From contig NW_025064886.1 in assembly GCF_019112545.1 (NCBI RefSeq), forward strand, positions 477,277-541,276: DNA of 64,000 nt, in the 5' to 3' direction. Positions 24,001 to 35,600 of the stretch are shown here, piece by piece. Under the pieces are notes generated by a model that was not told where the DNA came from, made no database searches, and worked only from the letters and a program-made list of their open reading frames with translations. Source of the stretch: Guyanagaster necrorhizus (lineage: Eukaryota > Basidiomycota > Agaricomycetes > Agaricales > Physalacriaceae). Position numbers and translations under genes: made by a program. Numbering within the stretch: the first letter of the stretch is position 1; each line of letters starts with the position of its first letter.

Positions 24001-24537
24001 TCAGGCCCATCAAACTGCCATTATCTGCTTTTATTGTGGAGGATATGAAAGAGTTTGTGCAGGCTCATGCATCGTATCGATTCCTCGTTTTGGATGAAGA
24101 AGATGAACGTCCTCGTATTCTTGTGAGTGATTAATCCCCTTGCTTGCAGACTCGCACATTTTGTTCGTCCTTAGATGTGGCTGTTCAAACCTAGTATACA
24201 ACTGGCATATGCCATTCGCAGTCAATATGCGCTCCCGAAAACTGCTTCGATACAGGCTGCGAAAGTGCTCTTCAAGCTTTTGGGACCTTCGGAAGAGTCG
24301 TCTAATCTCAAAAGGTGAAGATTCCCTGTGTTACCTCTTACAAGCACCCTTTCTGACAGTGACGCTGCTTTTAGCATCTTGGATAAATACCCAGGTTTTC
24401 CACAAGCGGAGTACCTATTCTATCCCATGAATATCTGCCGGCGGTTGGCTGGGCTGCTCCGGGAGAGCAATCTATCTTATCCTGAAAGCATGCGGACAAT
24501 GACGGGGTTAGACGTTGGATGGTTGCACAGGGCATGA
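21081..24537 (+). CDS. UBE3D-like HECT-like E2-binding protein with long N-terminal extension
   Basis: The C-terminal half matches the HECT-like E2-binding family (UBE3D type), which binds ubiquitin-conjugating enzymes. Landmarks: FICASCSLPLI (CxxC), WQELVDAWMCHSDQ, GSYILFEESAMSKTNLYAAD, RDDWQPVRCLCGAVVGRCQE, YRMLKYAIRPVSPTTE, FVQAHASYRFLVLDEEDERP, PRILMWLFKPSIQLAYAIRS and KVLFKLLGPSEESSN, ending GLDVGWLHRA. This is spliced in frame (CGA C|TG GGG, intron from about 22842) to an N-terminal half of about 550 residues: MATLTRVRERVQPQRPLVDI, a long alpha-helical stretch around RLYLVAPQLHNQRVELK, and a Ser/Arg-rich linker. The intron at 23493-23816 is 324 nt, six times the local norm. The N-terminal part is not recognised. 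Between 21335 and 21480 a second frame also looks protein-like, so that short section is uncertain. Confidence 0.78.
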
Positions 24538-24694
24538 TGCATTACATATCACTCATTTGTATTCATTCGTTATTTAAGGTGTGCTGACTCTTGGATTTTG
24601 GCCAGCAATGTTGTTTAGATCTAATTATCGTTGGCGTAATAGTATAATTATATTAGGTTTCTAAAAGGGCCGGCTTATCCCGGACGACCTTGCC

Positions 24695-25375
24695 ATGGCC
24701 ACTATACATCTGGGTATCGCCTTGTTCTGGATCCACAGCGATTCAAGAAACAAGGAATCTGACTTTCATTGGGCCGTGGTCGCGACGGAAACAAGTTGGA
24801 CCAACGGGGATGGCATTCAGACGTACGACATCGCTCCTACTCTGGATCGAAAGTGGGAACAACGCGTCCGGTATAGGGATCTGGCTGAGGATCATACCTT
24901 CTGCGGTATCGTAGAGTTTGCCACTACGAATCTTCCTGCAGATGACGTGGACGAGTTCATACGAGATCGTCCATCTGAGGACGACGGTTGGCGAATCCAA
25001 GGTCCTCTACGATGGTCCAGTCCCTCTTGGGCATTAAAGATCATGTGTGATCTAGATGAAGCTGAGGTCTGGGATATTCCAGCTGAAATCGGAAAGGATG
25101 GACTGTTCGACGTTGTGGTCGGCAAGGGTTTCGTGATGCTCGAGATCGTTGAGGAAGTGGAAGATTTCCCTGTGCTTTCTCTCGCAAGTTTTTGTTATCT
25201 GTATGTAATGGAGACATCTCATGGTTCTCCAGCTTTGAATTCTGGTCTGCCCTCTCAAATTACCCATTCGTCCGTGGAACGTAACATACGGCGCCCTTTC
25301 ATTGGACAGCTCGTTAAAATGACAGTTGACATTACAGTAAGGCATTATTGTAGGCTGCATCACATCAGATGCTGA
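24695..25375 (+). CDS. Small basidiomycete protein, function unknown
   Basis: Starts MATIHLGIALFWIHSDSR, followed by HWAVVATETSW, YRDLAEDHTFCGIVEFATTN, LPADDVDEFIRDRP and SPSWALKIMCDLDEAEVWDI. The pattern (IHLGIALF...HWA..A, a substrate-like FCGIVE, then a W..W/D..E helix) is one I associate with small uncharacterised Agaricomycete proteins, without a firm family name. The first 150 codons look like one exon. The last 60 are less protein-like and may include an unspliced intron, so the 3' end is uncertain. The gene lies 157 bp after the E2-binding gene, on the same strand. Confidence 0.55.
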   Translation: MATIHLGIALFWIHSDSRNKESDFHWAVVATETSWTNGDGIQTYDIAPTLDRKWEQRVRYRDLAEDHTFCGIVEFATTNLPADDVDEFIRDRPSEDDGWRIQGPLRWSSPSWALKIMCDLDEAEVWDIPAEIGKDGLFDVVVGKGFVMLEIVEEVEDFPVLSLASFCYLYVMETSHGSPALNSGLPSQITHSSVERNIRRPFIGQLVKMTVDITVRHYCRLHHIRC

Positions 25376-27619
25376 TATCGCTCTAGGACACGATAAATAA
25401 AAGGAAGATTCCCAGGAAGTTCAAGCATGGAATCTCGATGAAATACGCCAGGTCTCCGATGAACGCTACCGTAACTGTGTGTTCCTACTGTATTCACAAG
25501 TCGTCGACGTTGTGCAAAAGTTTCGGAGAACGGTTGCAGACAAGCCTCGACCCCGAATCCACCGAAGGGTTGTAGTAGCATATATGCGTATAAAGCCCTA
25601 CTTCTGGACCACCATCGAGCATCAGAACATGCAGAACAGTCTGGAATTCGAATGCTAAAGATGTCACACGCTCTTCCATCTTCAATGTTCCAGCGAAAAC
25701 CTCGCATTCCAGAACTATAAAAACAATTGATTTTACGTCTATACTACTTTACTACGTATACTTCACAATGACCTTGACACCAAGAGAGAGCAACAGAGCA
25801 ATGAGACAAAACCCCAAAGCCCGACGATACGATATGCATACAGATACATAAATTGAAAGCCCAACGTCGCGAACCCAACGAAAGGTAAGCGGCGTCGGTA
25901 AGAGATCGCAAAATAAACGAGGGTGAAAAAATGCAATAACGATAAACGAATGTGCGTGGTGGGTAGGTGGATGACAGGAATGATGAATACGGAAAATAGA
26001 GGACAAGAGAGTGAATGCAAGTGGGTAGGCGTGAGGAGGCGTATATGTACAAATCTAATGCAAGCCGACGTAAGCCATGTCATGTCTTTTTGTCTGATGA
26101 CGATTGCGGTTGAACACACAACGCCAGCAGTCTAGTAGTTGTGCAAGCAATAGTTGGGTATGCATTCGACAAGTTGTCTGAAAGAAAGAATTAGCGAAAA
26201 ACGTTAAGTCACGACAAAGGTACACACAAGACCAACAATTACACCAGAAAATAGCATCGAGGATCATCAGAAAGAAACCTATACATGGTGGAGAAGGTGG
26301 GAAGATCTCGCAAAAAGAAAAATAGAATGAGGGTAGAGAGGTAGGGGATGCGGATGACGCTGAAAATGCAAATAACAAGAAATGGTGGTACATGCAAAGT
26401 CCATACCCCACACCTTCCCTTCTAAAGAAGAGTTCGTGAGATGGCAGGAAAGGGCAAGAGTGGGGAGTTATGCAAGCGTGGCCGTATTCGATACAATGCG
26501 GAGATGAGAAAGGACACAGTAAAATGAAACAATAAAAATGTTGTCGACGTGAAGAGAGCAAAGGAGATCCCGAGCATCTTTAAGGCGGGAAGAAGGGAGG
26601 CAATGAAGTGGGTGCCGGGCCATATGAAGAAGGTTAGATACTAAAAGGATGCGATGATAGGATGGCAGAGATAGATAATAGAAGGGGAGAGTACTGTAAA
26701 TGATAATGCCTGACATCCAATCTCAAGATCAAAAAGAGCGAGGTGGGGCGTGGCACTACGTCGAGTAGGCATCGTCCTCCAGCCGTGCATATTAGGCGGA
26801 AGGCGGAAGGCGGAAGCCAGCTCGGACCTTCGATCCTTGGTCACCATGAACGTCCGTCAATCCGATGCAAGCGGAGGTAGGAGAAGAGGGCAACATTGCG
26901 TTGACCTAGGAAGTGCGAACGTACTATGCATTCGCAGGCGTCGGTCGGACATTCCTCCCTTCGTCTCAACATCGTAGACATAAAGAAGGACCCGACTCCT
27001 TTTAGATGTATTTGTACACCTGGTAAGCCGACATGGCCTCCAGAAAACCGGATAATTGTTTGATTTGCGATAAAGATGCGATGCCGAAAACAGTATTGAC
27101 ACATGGTTGGGGGAACTGATACGAGAAATATGATTAGGCATAGGCATCGACCTCGCACGGGGAGCATCCGAAACAAAAGCTCAACCCTTTACTTGATGCA
27201 AGGAAGGCCTACAAAGCGCTTGTGTCCTGGACGAGTGACCGGTAACCGCATAGGTACATTGTGGCAGTGGCATGAAAGGTGGAGTTGTCCTTAGTCTAAG
27301 GAGTCGTGTGCTGGATAATGATACAAGTGGACTGAACTCCTGGAGAGACGGAGAACCACGACGAAACCCGAAAAAGGCGAAAAGGAATAGAATAATGATA
27401 GTGATTTTCAGGATGATGCTAAAAAAACACGGTGGCCGATTAACGAGGTCGTGGTTGAGGAGAGGGGGGTATCAATGAAAGCGATATGGACGAATCTAAC
27501 GACCCTAGGAGGTTTTAAATCGAAGGAGCTGAAGGACGTCTAAGCGGAGGAAAGAAATACCAGAGAAGAATACTTGCCTCCACACTCCAGCACACTCATA
27601 GCAAATAGATAGATTAAAA
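25376..27619. other. Long purine-rich (plus) / pyrimidine-rich (minus) non-coding stretch
   Basis: About 2.2 kb without a supported gene. From about 25.75 kb the plus strand is rich in A and G, so the minus strand, which is the sense strand of the next gene, is pyrimidine-rich. It carries long low-complexity frames such as 26055-26561, rich in Ser, Pro, Phe and Leu, which I regard as composition effects. It could be a long 3' untranslated region of the PNRC-like gene, or a non-coding transcript. A 115-codon minus frame at 25360-25707 has no motif. Confidence 0.4.
26794..26814. repeat. Three tandem copies of AGGCGGA
   Basis: A 7-bp unit repeated three times without change, inside the long purine-rich non-coding stretch. 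Probably a slippage-derived microsatellite. Confidence 0.8.
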
Positions 27620-28830
27620 TTACAGAAAAGCAGGTGGAGGCAACTCCTCCGGGCTGGGTGAGTTTTGGAACGTAGAACTCGCAAAGTACCCTTCGATCTC
27701 TTGCTGGGTCATGCCGGGTCTAGGGGCACACAGTGCCTTCTGCCTGGGTCCTGAAGACATCTCATCCGAGCTCGAAGCATCCTCGCTAATGGACTGGGAG
27801 GACAAGTCCTCATCTGACATGTGAAAGACCCCATCGCTGGAAACACGAACATGTCGGCTAGCCTTCTTGGGTGCCGAAGGGCTCGGCGACAAATTGAACG
27901 AGAAGGCTGTCACTGACCTCGTGAGAGGTGCAGTGCGAGGGCCGTCGTCAAAGCGCTTAGACCGTGACGGGCGCTGGCGGGTAGGGGTTGTCGGAGGGCT
28001 GTAGTTATCAAAAATCGTGCCAGCCTCGATAGAATCATCGCAAATGGGGAACGGCTTCCAATTGGAAGTGTCAGGAGCGGTCTTTCCTTTGAATGGTCGA
28101 GCGGGCAAAGACCGAGAGAGCGTCAGCGGAATAGGTTTCAGGTGCTGGGGAACAGGGATAGCCCTGCCCGGAGTACTGAGCTCGCCCGATGCCTGGGGTT
28201 GTCTGCGACGGGCGAGCTTGCCAGAAGGATGCGAAGCGAGAGTAGGAGCCACGCGGACAGGTGGGGAAACGAAATCGTCCAAGGAATCGAAATCGGCCGA
28301 AAAGGAATCGAAAATATTAGCAGCCGTAGATTTGCGTGTCGGTGTTGAGGGAACCTCATCCTGCGAGGGATTCTGAATCAAATTCTTCGGAGAAGGTTGA
28401 CGGGTATGGTTACGACGACCTCGAACAGGTGAACGGGAAGAGCTCCTGTTCGTTGTTAGCGCACGACTCAATTTTTTTGCAAGTACGAAAAAGCGCTTCA
28501 CCTTGCCGTCTTGGCCTTGACTTTTGCTAGTTGCCGGCCCCGTTTCTCTGGTGAGAGCTGCGGAGATGGCTTCTTCTCAACGATCTCTGGGGAAGGCTTC
28601 AACAGCTGCTGTTGTGTGTCCGGCCGCGCCGGCTGGAATACACGAGCAAGCGCATGTCTTGGTTTGGGAGATGGATTCACCCGCTGCTGAGCTCGTTGAA
28701 TAGATAAAAGGCCTGGTGTGCGTGTTGCTTGCACGATGACGGCTGGAGGAGCTGATGGATGCTTTCTGTGGTTGAGTACGAAGTGTGGCGACGATATGTT
28801 GAAGTTCGGTTGTTTCTGGACGAGCATCAT
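27620..28830 (-). CDS. Disordered protein with C-terminal PNRC-like motif, possible mRNA-decapping cofactor
   Basis: Two exons (28830-28502 and 28445-27620) separated by a 56-nt intron encode about 385 residues. The protein is rich in Ser, Pro, Arg and Lys and looks disordered. It begins MMLVQKQPNFNISSPHFVLN and includes RRNHTRQPSPKNLIQNPS, KSTAANIFDSFSADFDSLD and VSSDGVFHMSDEDLSSQS. The terminus is MTQQEIEGYFASSTFQNSPS followed by PEELPPPAFL. An aromatic-A-x-x-x-F followed by SPsPxxLPxPxF at the extreme C-terminus is the PNRC/Edc1-type short motif. In human PNRC and yeast Edc1/Edc2 it binds the Dcp1 EVH1 domain and activates Dcp2. The match is short, so the role is an inference. Further 5' exons cannot be excluded. 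Confidence 0.65.
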
Positions 28831-31800
28831 GTTGGAGAGAAGGAGGTGGTGGAGGGTGAGGAAATCGGTGGGGAATGGAGGTCGAATTCGAGCAGGCGGT
28901 GGTATTGTAAAGTAGGGGGAAACACGTACCTTTTCCGATGTGGCTTTAAGCTTGTCTTTATTTGCTTTCGGTGGCTGGAACTCAAAATGGTGTTAATCTA
29001 GGGGCACGTGTATACCTCTACTCCATGCCGCTATGTGCCGCCGATGTCAATGCTTCCCGCTTAGCTCATTCCGGACTCTTTTTGCGCTTCCTCCCGCAAG
29101 CTCCAGACGTTTCACGTATCGTAGTCAAAGCGCATAATTGGGACGAATCCATCTTACTGCCTCTCTGCTAAGCGCAATAATAATGAATTAGCTTGCAGAT
29201 AATACTTTTATTGTACTGTGTGTACTGTGGGGTGGTGCTTTGTTCATTGTATTCCGTGATCGGCAATTGCAAAGCATGAACTGCCATGTCTTATCCTTCT
29301 CCACGGCCTATGTCCTGTGACTACGTAAACGGCAAATCCAACTTTGGGTTATTCTATCTCCAGATTCCACCAGATTCTCCCCCATTACTTCTGGCCAATC
29401 ATCGCGGACCTCGGTTCTGGCTTTGCCCCGCGCATATCCGACTCTTAATTACTTACTCCAGAGGGTCCTCTTCCGTCTTGCTGTATCTGTGCTTCTCCAT
29501 CATTGTGAAGGCTTGCACACGACCTTGTGATGTGTCTGTCGAATCATCTCCCTTCAAGGTCCTTCAAACAATCACCCGTAACCATACACCTCACAATTGA
29601 ACCCACATCAACCCTTCTATCTGAATGCATTCCCCCCTCTATGCCCCCCCGCCTCATGTCTTTACTGATCTAGAACCACCGGTTGTCCAACAAGGTATGA
29701 TGGTTTCCCATCTATCTGGTCTCGAGGATGCGTTACCCTGCTTCCGATAAGTCATCACTTGAACAATCAAAGCCGAGCAGCGGCAGGCAAATACTACCAT
29801 GTTCAAGAAGTAACAGTATCCTTGCAATAGGTGTGACTCTATGGTAACTCGGCGCCGATAAGGTTGGCGTCACCTTGGTTCGGTCGCGGTCTTTGTCCAT
29901 AGCCCCAACGCTTTCGTCTCGGCCATGCCTGCACCATATTTAGGTTTTTGTCCCCGGTGTCCTTCATCAAGCTCTTGTCAATTGTCATCGTTGTTTTATG
30001 TGCCGCTCGCTGTCAGCTATGCGGCTGGTAGAAGCGTTGGTACAAATGAGGTAGATCTGGTGAAGTCGAGTACTTTCTATTTTGATTGGCATCATAATTA
30101 ATCCAAATTTGTGGTGACCTGGTATTAAGTAGCTTTAGTACCAAGTATTAACCAGTTACTAGTCAATCTTATATATGTGATAATATCAAACCTCTATTTT
30201 TCTGCGTTTCCCTTAGGCCATCTCAGCCGAATATATCTTTATGAATCGCCGAGTCCGGCCGATGCCGCCGCTAGGGTGGAGGCTCCTCATTAAGTAACAT
30301 CAGGAGTCCCCAGGAGCAGGGCTCTCGAATAGTTAGTACATCCATACTTAGTCCAGTTGCTGTTTAACCTGGCGTCTGTCTGGAACTCACTGCCTCGAAG
30401 ATTGCATCAGTACGCCACAATGTAAATCCATCAGATCCACCTCGGGCTGTGCCGCTTCACTTCCCTGGATGCGCATTGCTGTCCTTCACAAAGGTTTCCG
30501 GGACGGCGACCGTTGTTGCCTGAAGGTTATTTCTTCAACTGACCTTCTCGTCATATATCAGTCAAAATTATTCCAGATCTGTTTTTCTCTGGGCCTCCTC
30601 CAGACGTGCTAGCTCGCCCAACTGGCACAATCTGTCATGTAAACACTCATGCCTCTAACATCGGCTGTGGCGCGCGTCAACGAGTACCTATAAACCTACA
30701 ACGTCCAGAAGATATCTAAACTAGCTTTCTCTCCTGCACCGGCTGGCTCCTTTCTTCTGCGGTCCAGTGTTGGTGTGACAAGGCTCGCGAACTCGATGAC
30801 GTTGATGTGTCCTTCGACAATGTAGCAAGAGCCTTCCGTGCATCCCGGAGAGTCCAGAGGAGTTCTGTTCCGGCTGGCAGTTACGCTACGATTCTTCGCC
30901 ACTTGCTGCGATAGTGCGTCTCGGACCTACTAGAGCATGCATTCTGCCCGTTCATCGTCCTAACAGGTACCGGTACCTTTATCTCCTCTACTGCTTCGCG
31001 ACTTGAAGAGGTATAAGCCGCTGGACTTGCCTTGGCGCTGCCCGGCTCGGAAAATCTCTCTTTCAGCCTTTGACCCTTTGACCAGCGGCCGTGGTTTGAG
31101 ATATTCCGAAACTCGACCATCTGCGTTCATTCTATGCATCCGGATGTTCATCGACGTTGCTACTCTATATGGCTGACCTCCGGTCCGAATTCCGATTTGT
31201 GTTTCGGGTCCCGCCTTTTACCCTCGCACTGCAACGCTCCAGGTCCCTGAATTGCGTTTCTTTTCGGCCGCCTCATCTACTACCGGTAGACTGTAAGCGA
31301 CTCACTCACTTGCGTGTCAGCCATTACCTTGCAGACAAGTAGGCACCTTGCATTGTTTTCTCATGTGATATCACTTAGTCCCAACTGGACACGTACAATA
31401 TAGACAGATACGCGCTCTCGTTAGACTACCAATCTCTTCTTCTTGACTCTTTCCACGACTTGCTATGTATCAGTACGTGCCATCACCATGGTGTTCTAGG
31501 TCCGCAGCAATGGCTCTCGGCCCATTCATTCCAAGCACGTACTTACCGTTCTCTCCGAACTTCGCTTGACACAAGCTGCCCGATTTCCTTTGCTTTCATT
31601 TCCCGTGGTCATTCCCTGTCATTAGCATGCCCACCGTGTGCACAGACGTCGTCTTCATTGTTACTTCAGCTCCCTGTTAGCCGGGTCATTGTTGCAGCCC
31701 AAATCACACTGATGTTCTCCCTCATTGTTTCCGATTCCTCAGGCAAGCCTCGACGTCATCAGACCGCTCAATCTGTGCAAGGACATCCTTTGAACCTGCG

Positions 31801-32627
31801 TAGCTGTTAGCCACCTACTTGTGTACACAGAGACCTACACCGTAGCCTAGTGTAGCCGAACCTCGCGCTGTGCCAAGCCTTTGTCGGTCTCCGAAATACC
31901 CGTGTCACTACCTTGTGACCTGTCAATGTGAGTAACTGTCAATATGGCCCACGCCCACTTGTTAGGCTTTTGCATCTCTAGGATACCCGGCTTATGAGGT
32001 TCAATGAAAATTGATCATATAATGTTATGTATTGCTGACAGAAGTGGCTGTAAAGCTACACTGAATGACATATCAGGATCGTATTGCATTGGATCATCGC
32101 ATCTTTTTGATCCGAATGATTCGTAAGCCTTTTATGTAAGTAGTAGAAGGTTGAATTTTTATATGAGTAAATATGTGGGCGTTCAGGCTGAGATGGGCAA
32201 TATGCGGAGCGCCTGTAATCAGTGTAAAAACACCTTTGCTCACTGCACTTTTACTGACGAATCATTCTTTTTAAAACACTTAAAAAGTTAGAGAGTTAAC
32301 TTATTGATCAGGAAAAACATGCGCCCACAGGGTCACATTGACACGTGGGAACCAAATACGGAGAAGCCCTGAGCTCGTTGAGAATCCTGCCTCATGTTCG
32401 AAATTGCCTTGTGGGTGCAATTGCTCGTATTGACGTCCTACATGATTATTGTTACGAGCTTACATTTAACGATAATCTGACATAGAATATACGACCTTAC
32501 AACGACTTGGGCACGTCTTCCTTTGAAGGCTGGAGCAAATAGAATTCAAGTTGACATACTGGAGGTGAGTGAGATTCATAATGTCTTTCCAGTCGATCGC
32601 TGATATCCTCATCACGAAGGAACCAAG
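28831..32627. other. Gene-poor region, no gene recognised
   Basis: About 3.8 kb, the largest gap in the window. It holds only short frames: 104 codons at 29286, 116 at 31460, 79 and 63 on the minus strand near 30.9-31.15 kb. I could not link these by splicing or match them to a family. Composition changes along it: CT-rich on the plus strand at 29.3-29.7 and 31.2-31.8 kb, AT-rich near 30.1-30.2 and 32.0-32.3 kb. I looked for long terminal repeats, transposase or reverse-transcriptase motifs and saw none. A fast-evolving gene with many introns could be missed here. Confidence 0.4.
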
Positions 32628-35600
32628 ATGCCCAATATAAACGCCATTGTTGGTCTTGTGGAAGACGATGGTACAGCACGAAAACACCGTAAATCAACGA
32701 GGAAGGAGACCATTTTGAGTTTGGTGGAAATGTTGCTAAGAGAAGACGGTAACATTTGTGAGTTCTGACTGCGCAGAAATTCGTCTTATCTCTGAGTCTA
32801 TTTTGTATGTAGCTCAGGAGGAAGCACCTGTTCTAGAAGACGACAGGGATGTTCGTGAGTCCAGTTCTTGGTACTCGTCGTAAAGAGCTAAGGATATTCG
32901 GTGCAGCGACGGTGGATGAACACCTTCAAGCCGCGGGTGCAGACACATTCTACAGGTTTCACAAGTACGCATACATTCGGTTCAATCGATTTGCCTCCGT
33001 CTCAATCTCAATACAATCTAGGAGGATCAACAATCTGGACACAGAGGTGTGTATATTCCATAACGCTGCCAGTATTGCTTACTCGACCCTTGCTAGCTGC
33101 GCAACTTCGCCAATGCTGCGCGCCAACTGGGGAGTTCCGCAGCGATTCTCTCCTCCGCTTTCCACCTACGCGAACGCCTCGCCCACCTGCTTCACCTTTA
33201 CCGAGAAAATGCTGCCGATCTTTTTCCCCGGAAAATTACTCATGTCACGCATATTAACAATGTCGAAGCTGAAACGCATATGAGGAGACTACATCGACGT
33301 GCTAAACCCTCGCGGCCCCCGCAGCATTTCTCGAGGCCCGTCATCGACGAGAATTTGGATCTTGAGGACTTTCCAGATCAGTTCGAAGCCCTGGCGAAGG
33401 ACATTACAACTTTCATGAATTGTTTGAATGAATTCCCAGAGTTTACGGACGAAGCAGTTAATGCCTCGATATCTGCCTTTGAAGGTGACTTAAAAGTGAG
33501 TTTACTACGGTTCCTCTGATTGAGTTTACCATTAATGGTTAATTAAGTATTGGGCCTCGTGTCTACGCGTGTATCAAGGGCAATTTCGGTACCCTGCGGT
33601 ACAACGGTACATACACGACCTCACATCTGAGATGGGCGAACACATCGACAGCATCACGTCAACCCTATCTATGTTCATCGAAGTCGGTGTGCCCACTATC
33701 CGCTTCGCGCAAAAACACGGGGCTACCAACTTACTTAATCTCTCTACCGTCGCTACCTTCTTTTCTGCCGTGACAGCGACAACGATGCAGTTTTCATACG
33801 AGCTTCAGGGCAGTACTGCTGCAGTGGTAAACTCTTTCTGGTTTGCCTCTCTGGTATTTTCAATTGCAGCCGCTGTGAATAGTTTACTGGGTCTCACGTG
33901 GAAACAAGCTATGTAGTAAGTGGGACACGCGTATATCCTTCATTACCGGCGTCTTACCTATTATATAGTCGTTCTCCGGGCCATCGAGTCCCGTGGTGGG
34001 TTCTCATATGGATTAAACGATCCCCCCTCGTATTCCTCGTGATGTCTGTGGCGTGCTTCTCTATAGGTCTTTGTTGTTTCGCATATGCATCCGGCCAAGT
34101 TCGTCCTTCGTTTATATCCCACTCATTTAAACCACTTATAAAATGTACAGCACCACGTTACCTCAACGATAACGACAGTCTTTACTGCGTTCACCTCCTT
34201 CGGTCTTTGTGCCGTGTCCGCGTGGTTTGCATCCGAACGTTGGACGTTCCTTCGCCACAGTGGCAGAAAATGGCTTAGTGATGTCCTCCTCGAAGTCACA
34301 GACAAATTTCTTAATCTCCCCGGTATGGACATGATACGGCTTTGCGTCCGTAAATTTGAGCAGTCCGTTGAGCGAATGAGCAGTTCGATATCGAAAGTCG
34401 GCACCAAGACCGTTAGTTTGATATCTCACGGAAGTGGGAGTGACGATGAAAAGCATGATGATATAGAGACTGGAAATGGTGCCATTCTACCATTGACCAG
34501 CCCTCCCAATTCCCCCACCTTGAAACTTCGAGGGGCTTCGGATCCATCTCCGGAGACTAGCGGCACTATTAGTCCTGCTCCAACAACACCAACAATCGAA
34601 GGACCTGCACCTTCAATTTCATCGGAAGAGCCTTCGGTCGGTAGACAACTCTGGAAGAATGCAATACGAACGGTGAAGATGCGATCGGCGGTATCCTCAA
34701 ATATCGCAGCCATGGCTAGCGCGAGGAATCCCCATCGTCGGCGAACGACGTCATCTACGTTGAACGGTAGAAAGAGGTCGACTGGAAATGGTCCTGTGCT
34801 ACGATCCCGCGTTGCAACGCTGACTCCTCAGTTGAGGTCTTTACAACCAACAAGGGATCTCACTGCTCATCAAGCGCTTGTCAAGCATATTCAATTCTCG
34901 CCCAACGGGAAGTTTTTGGCTACGTCAAGGTGTGTATAGGGGAGGGAAATTGTCAGGCAAAGCTGACGCCACGTAGTTGGGATAGAACTTCGTTGATTTT
35001 CCGAGTCGGCGTAAGTATCCATGTTTCTGTCGTCCTGTGCGTATCAGGCTGATCTGTTAAATCAGGATACGTTCGAATCGCACCGTATTCTTGCACATGC
35101 AAAAGGCTTTGTGAACCAGGTTGCTTGGTGAGGCATCTTTCCTACTCTCGAGTAGTACTCACTTTCTCGTTTAGGTCGCCCTCCGGACATCTCCTACTGA
35201 CGAAACTGAGCAAGAGTATCAAGATCTGGACGGAGGTGGGTTAGCCTCATCCGGCGCTGACGGTGCTCGCAGAAATCAGAGATCTGATTTTTACGCTTTT
35301 TCGTTCAACGCGTGCGCAGGATGGTGTATGTTTGAGGACAATCGACAGATCTGACACAACAATTGAATCAATAACGTGGTTGCCCGATGGGACCGGTGCG
35401 TTGCCTGCTTTCCTTGGACAATTGAGCATAACATTGATTAGTGAGTAGGATTTTTGTCTGTGGAAGGTAGCAACGTAACAAAACTGGCAAGTTGTATGTT
35501 TCTGCTCCTATGCTGTCGACATTCAATCTCTCTTCCGCGTTGTTAGGATCTTTTGGGCAAGGTGAATTACAATGAGTGTTCTCGTTTGCCATTGGTATTG

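Noticed and set aside
26055..26561. A 168-codon minus-strand frame rich in Ser, Pro, Phe and Cys
   Set aside because: It sits in a strand-biased low-complexity stretch where two or three frames are open together; this is a composition effect.
28017..28376. A 119-codon plus-strand frame opposite the PNRC-like gene
   Set aside because: It is the antisense shadow of a Ser/Arg/Pro-rich exon.
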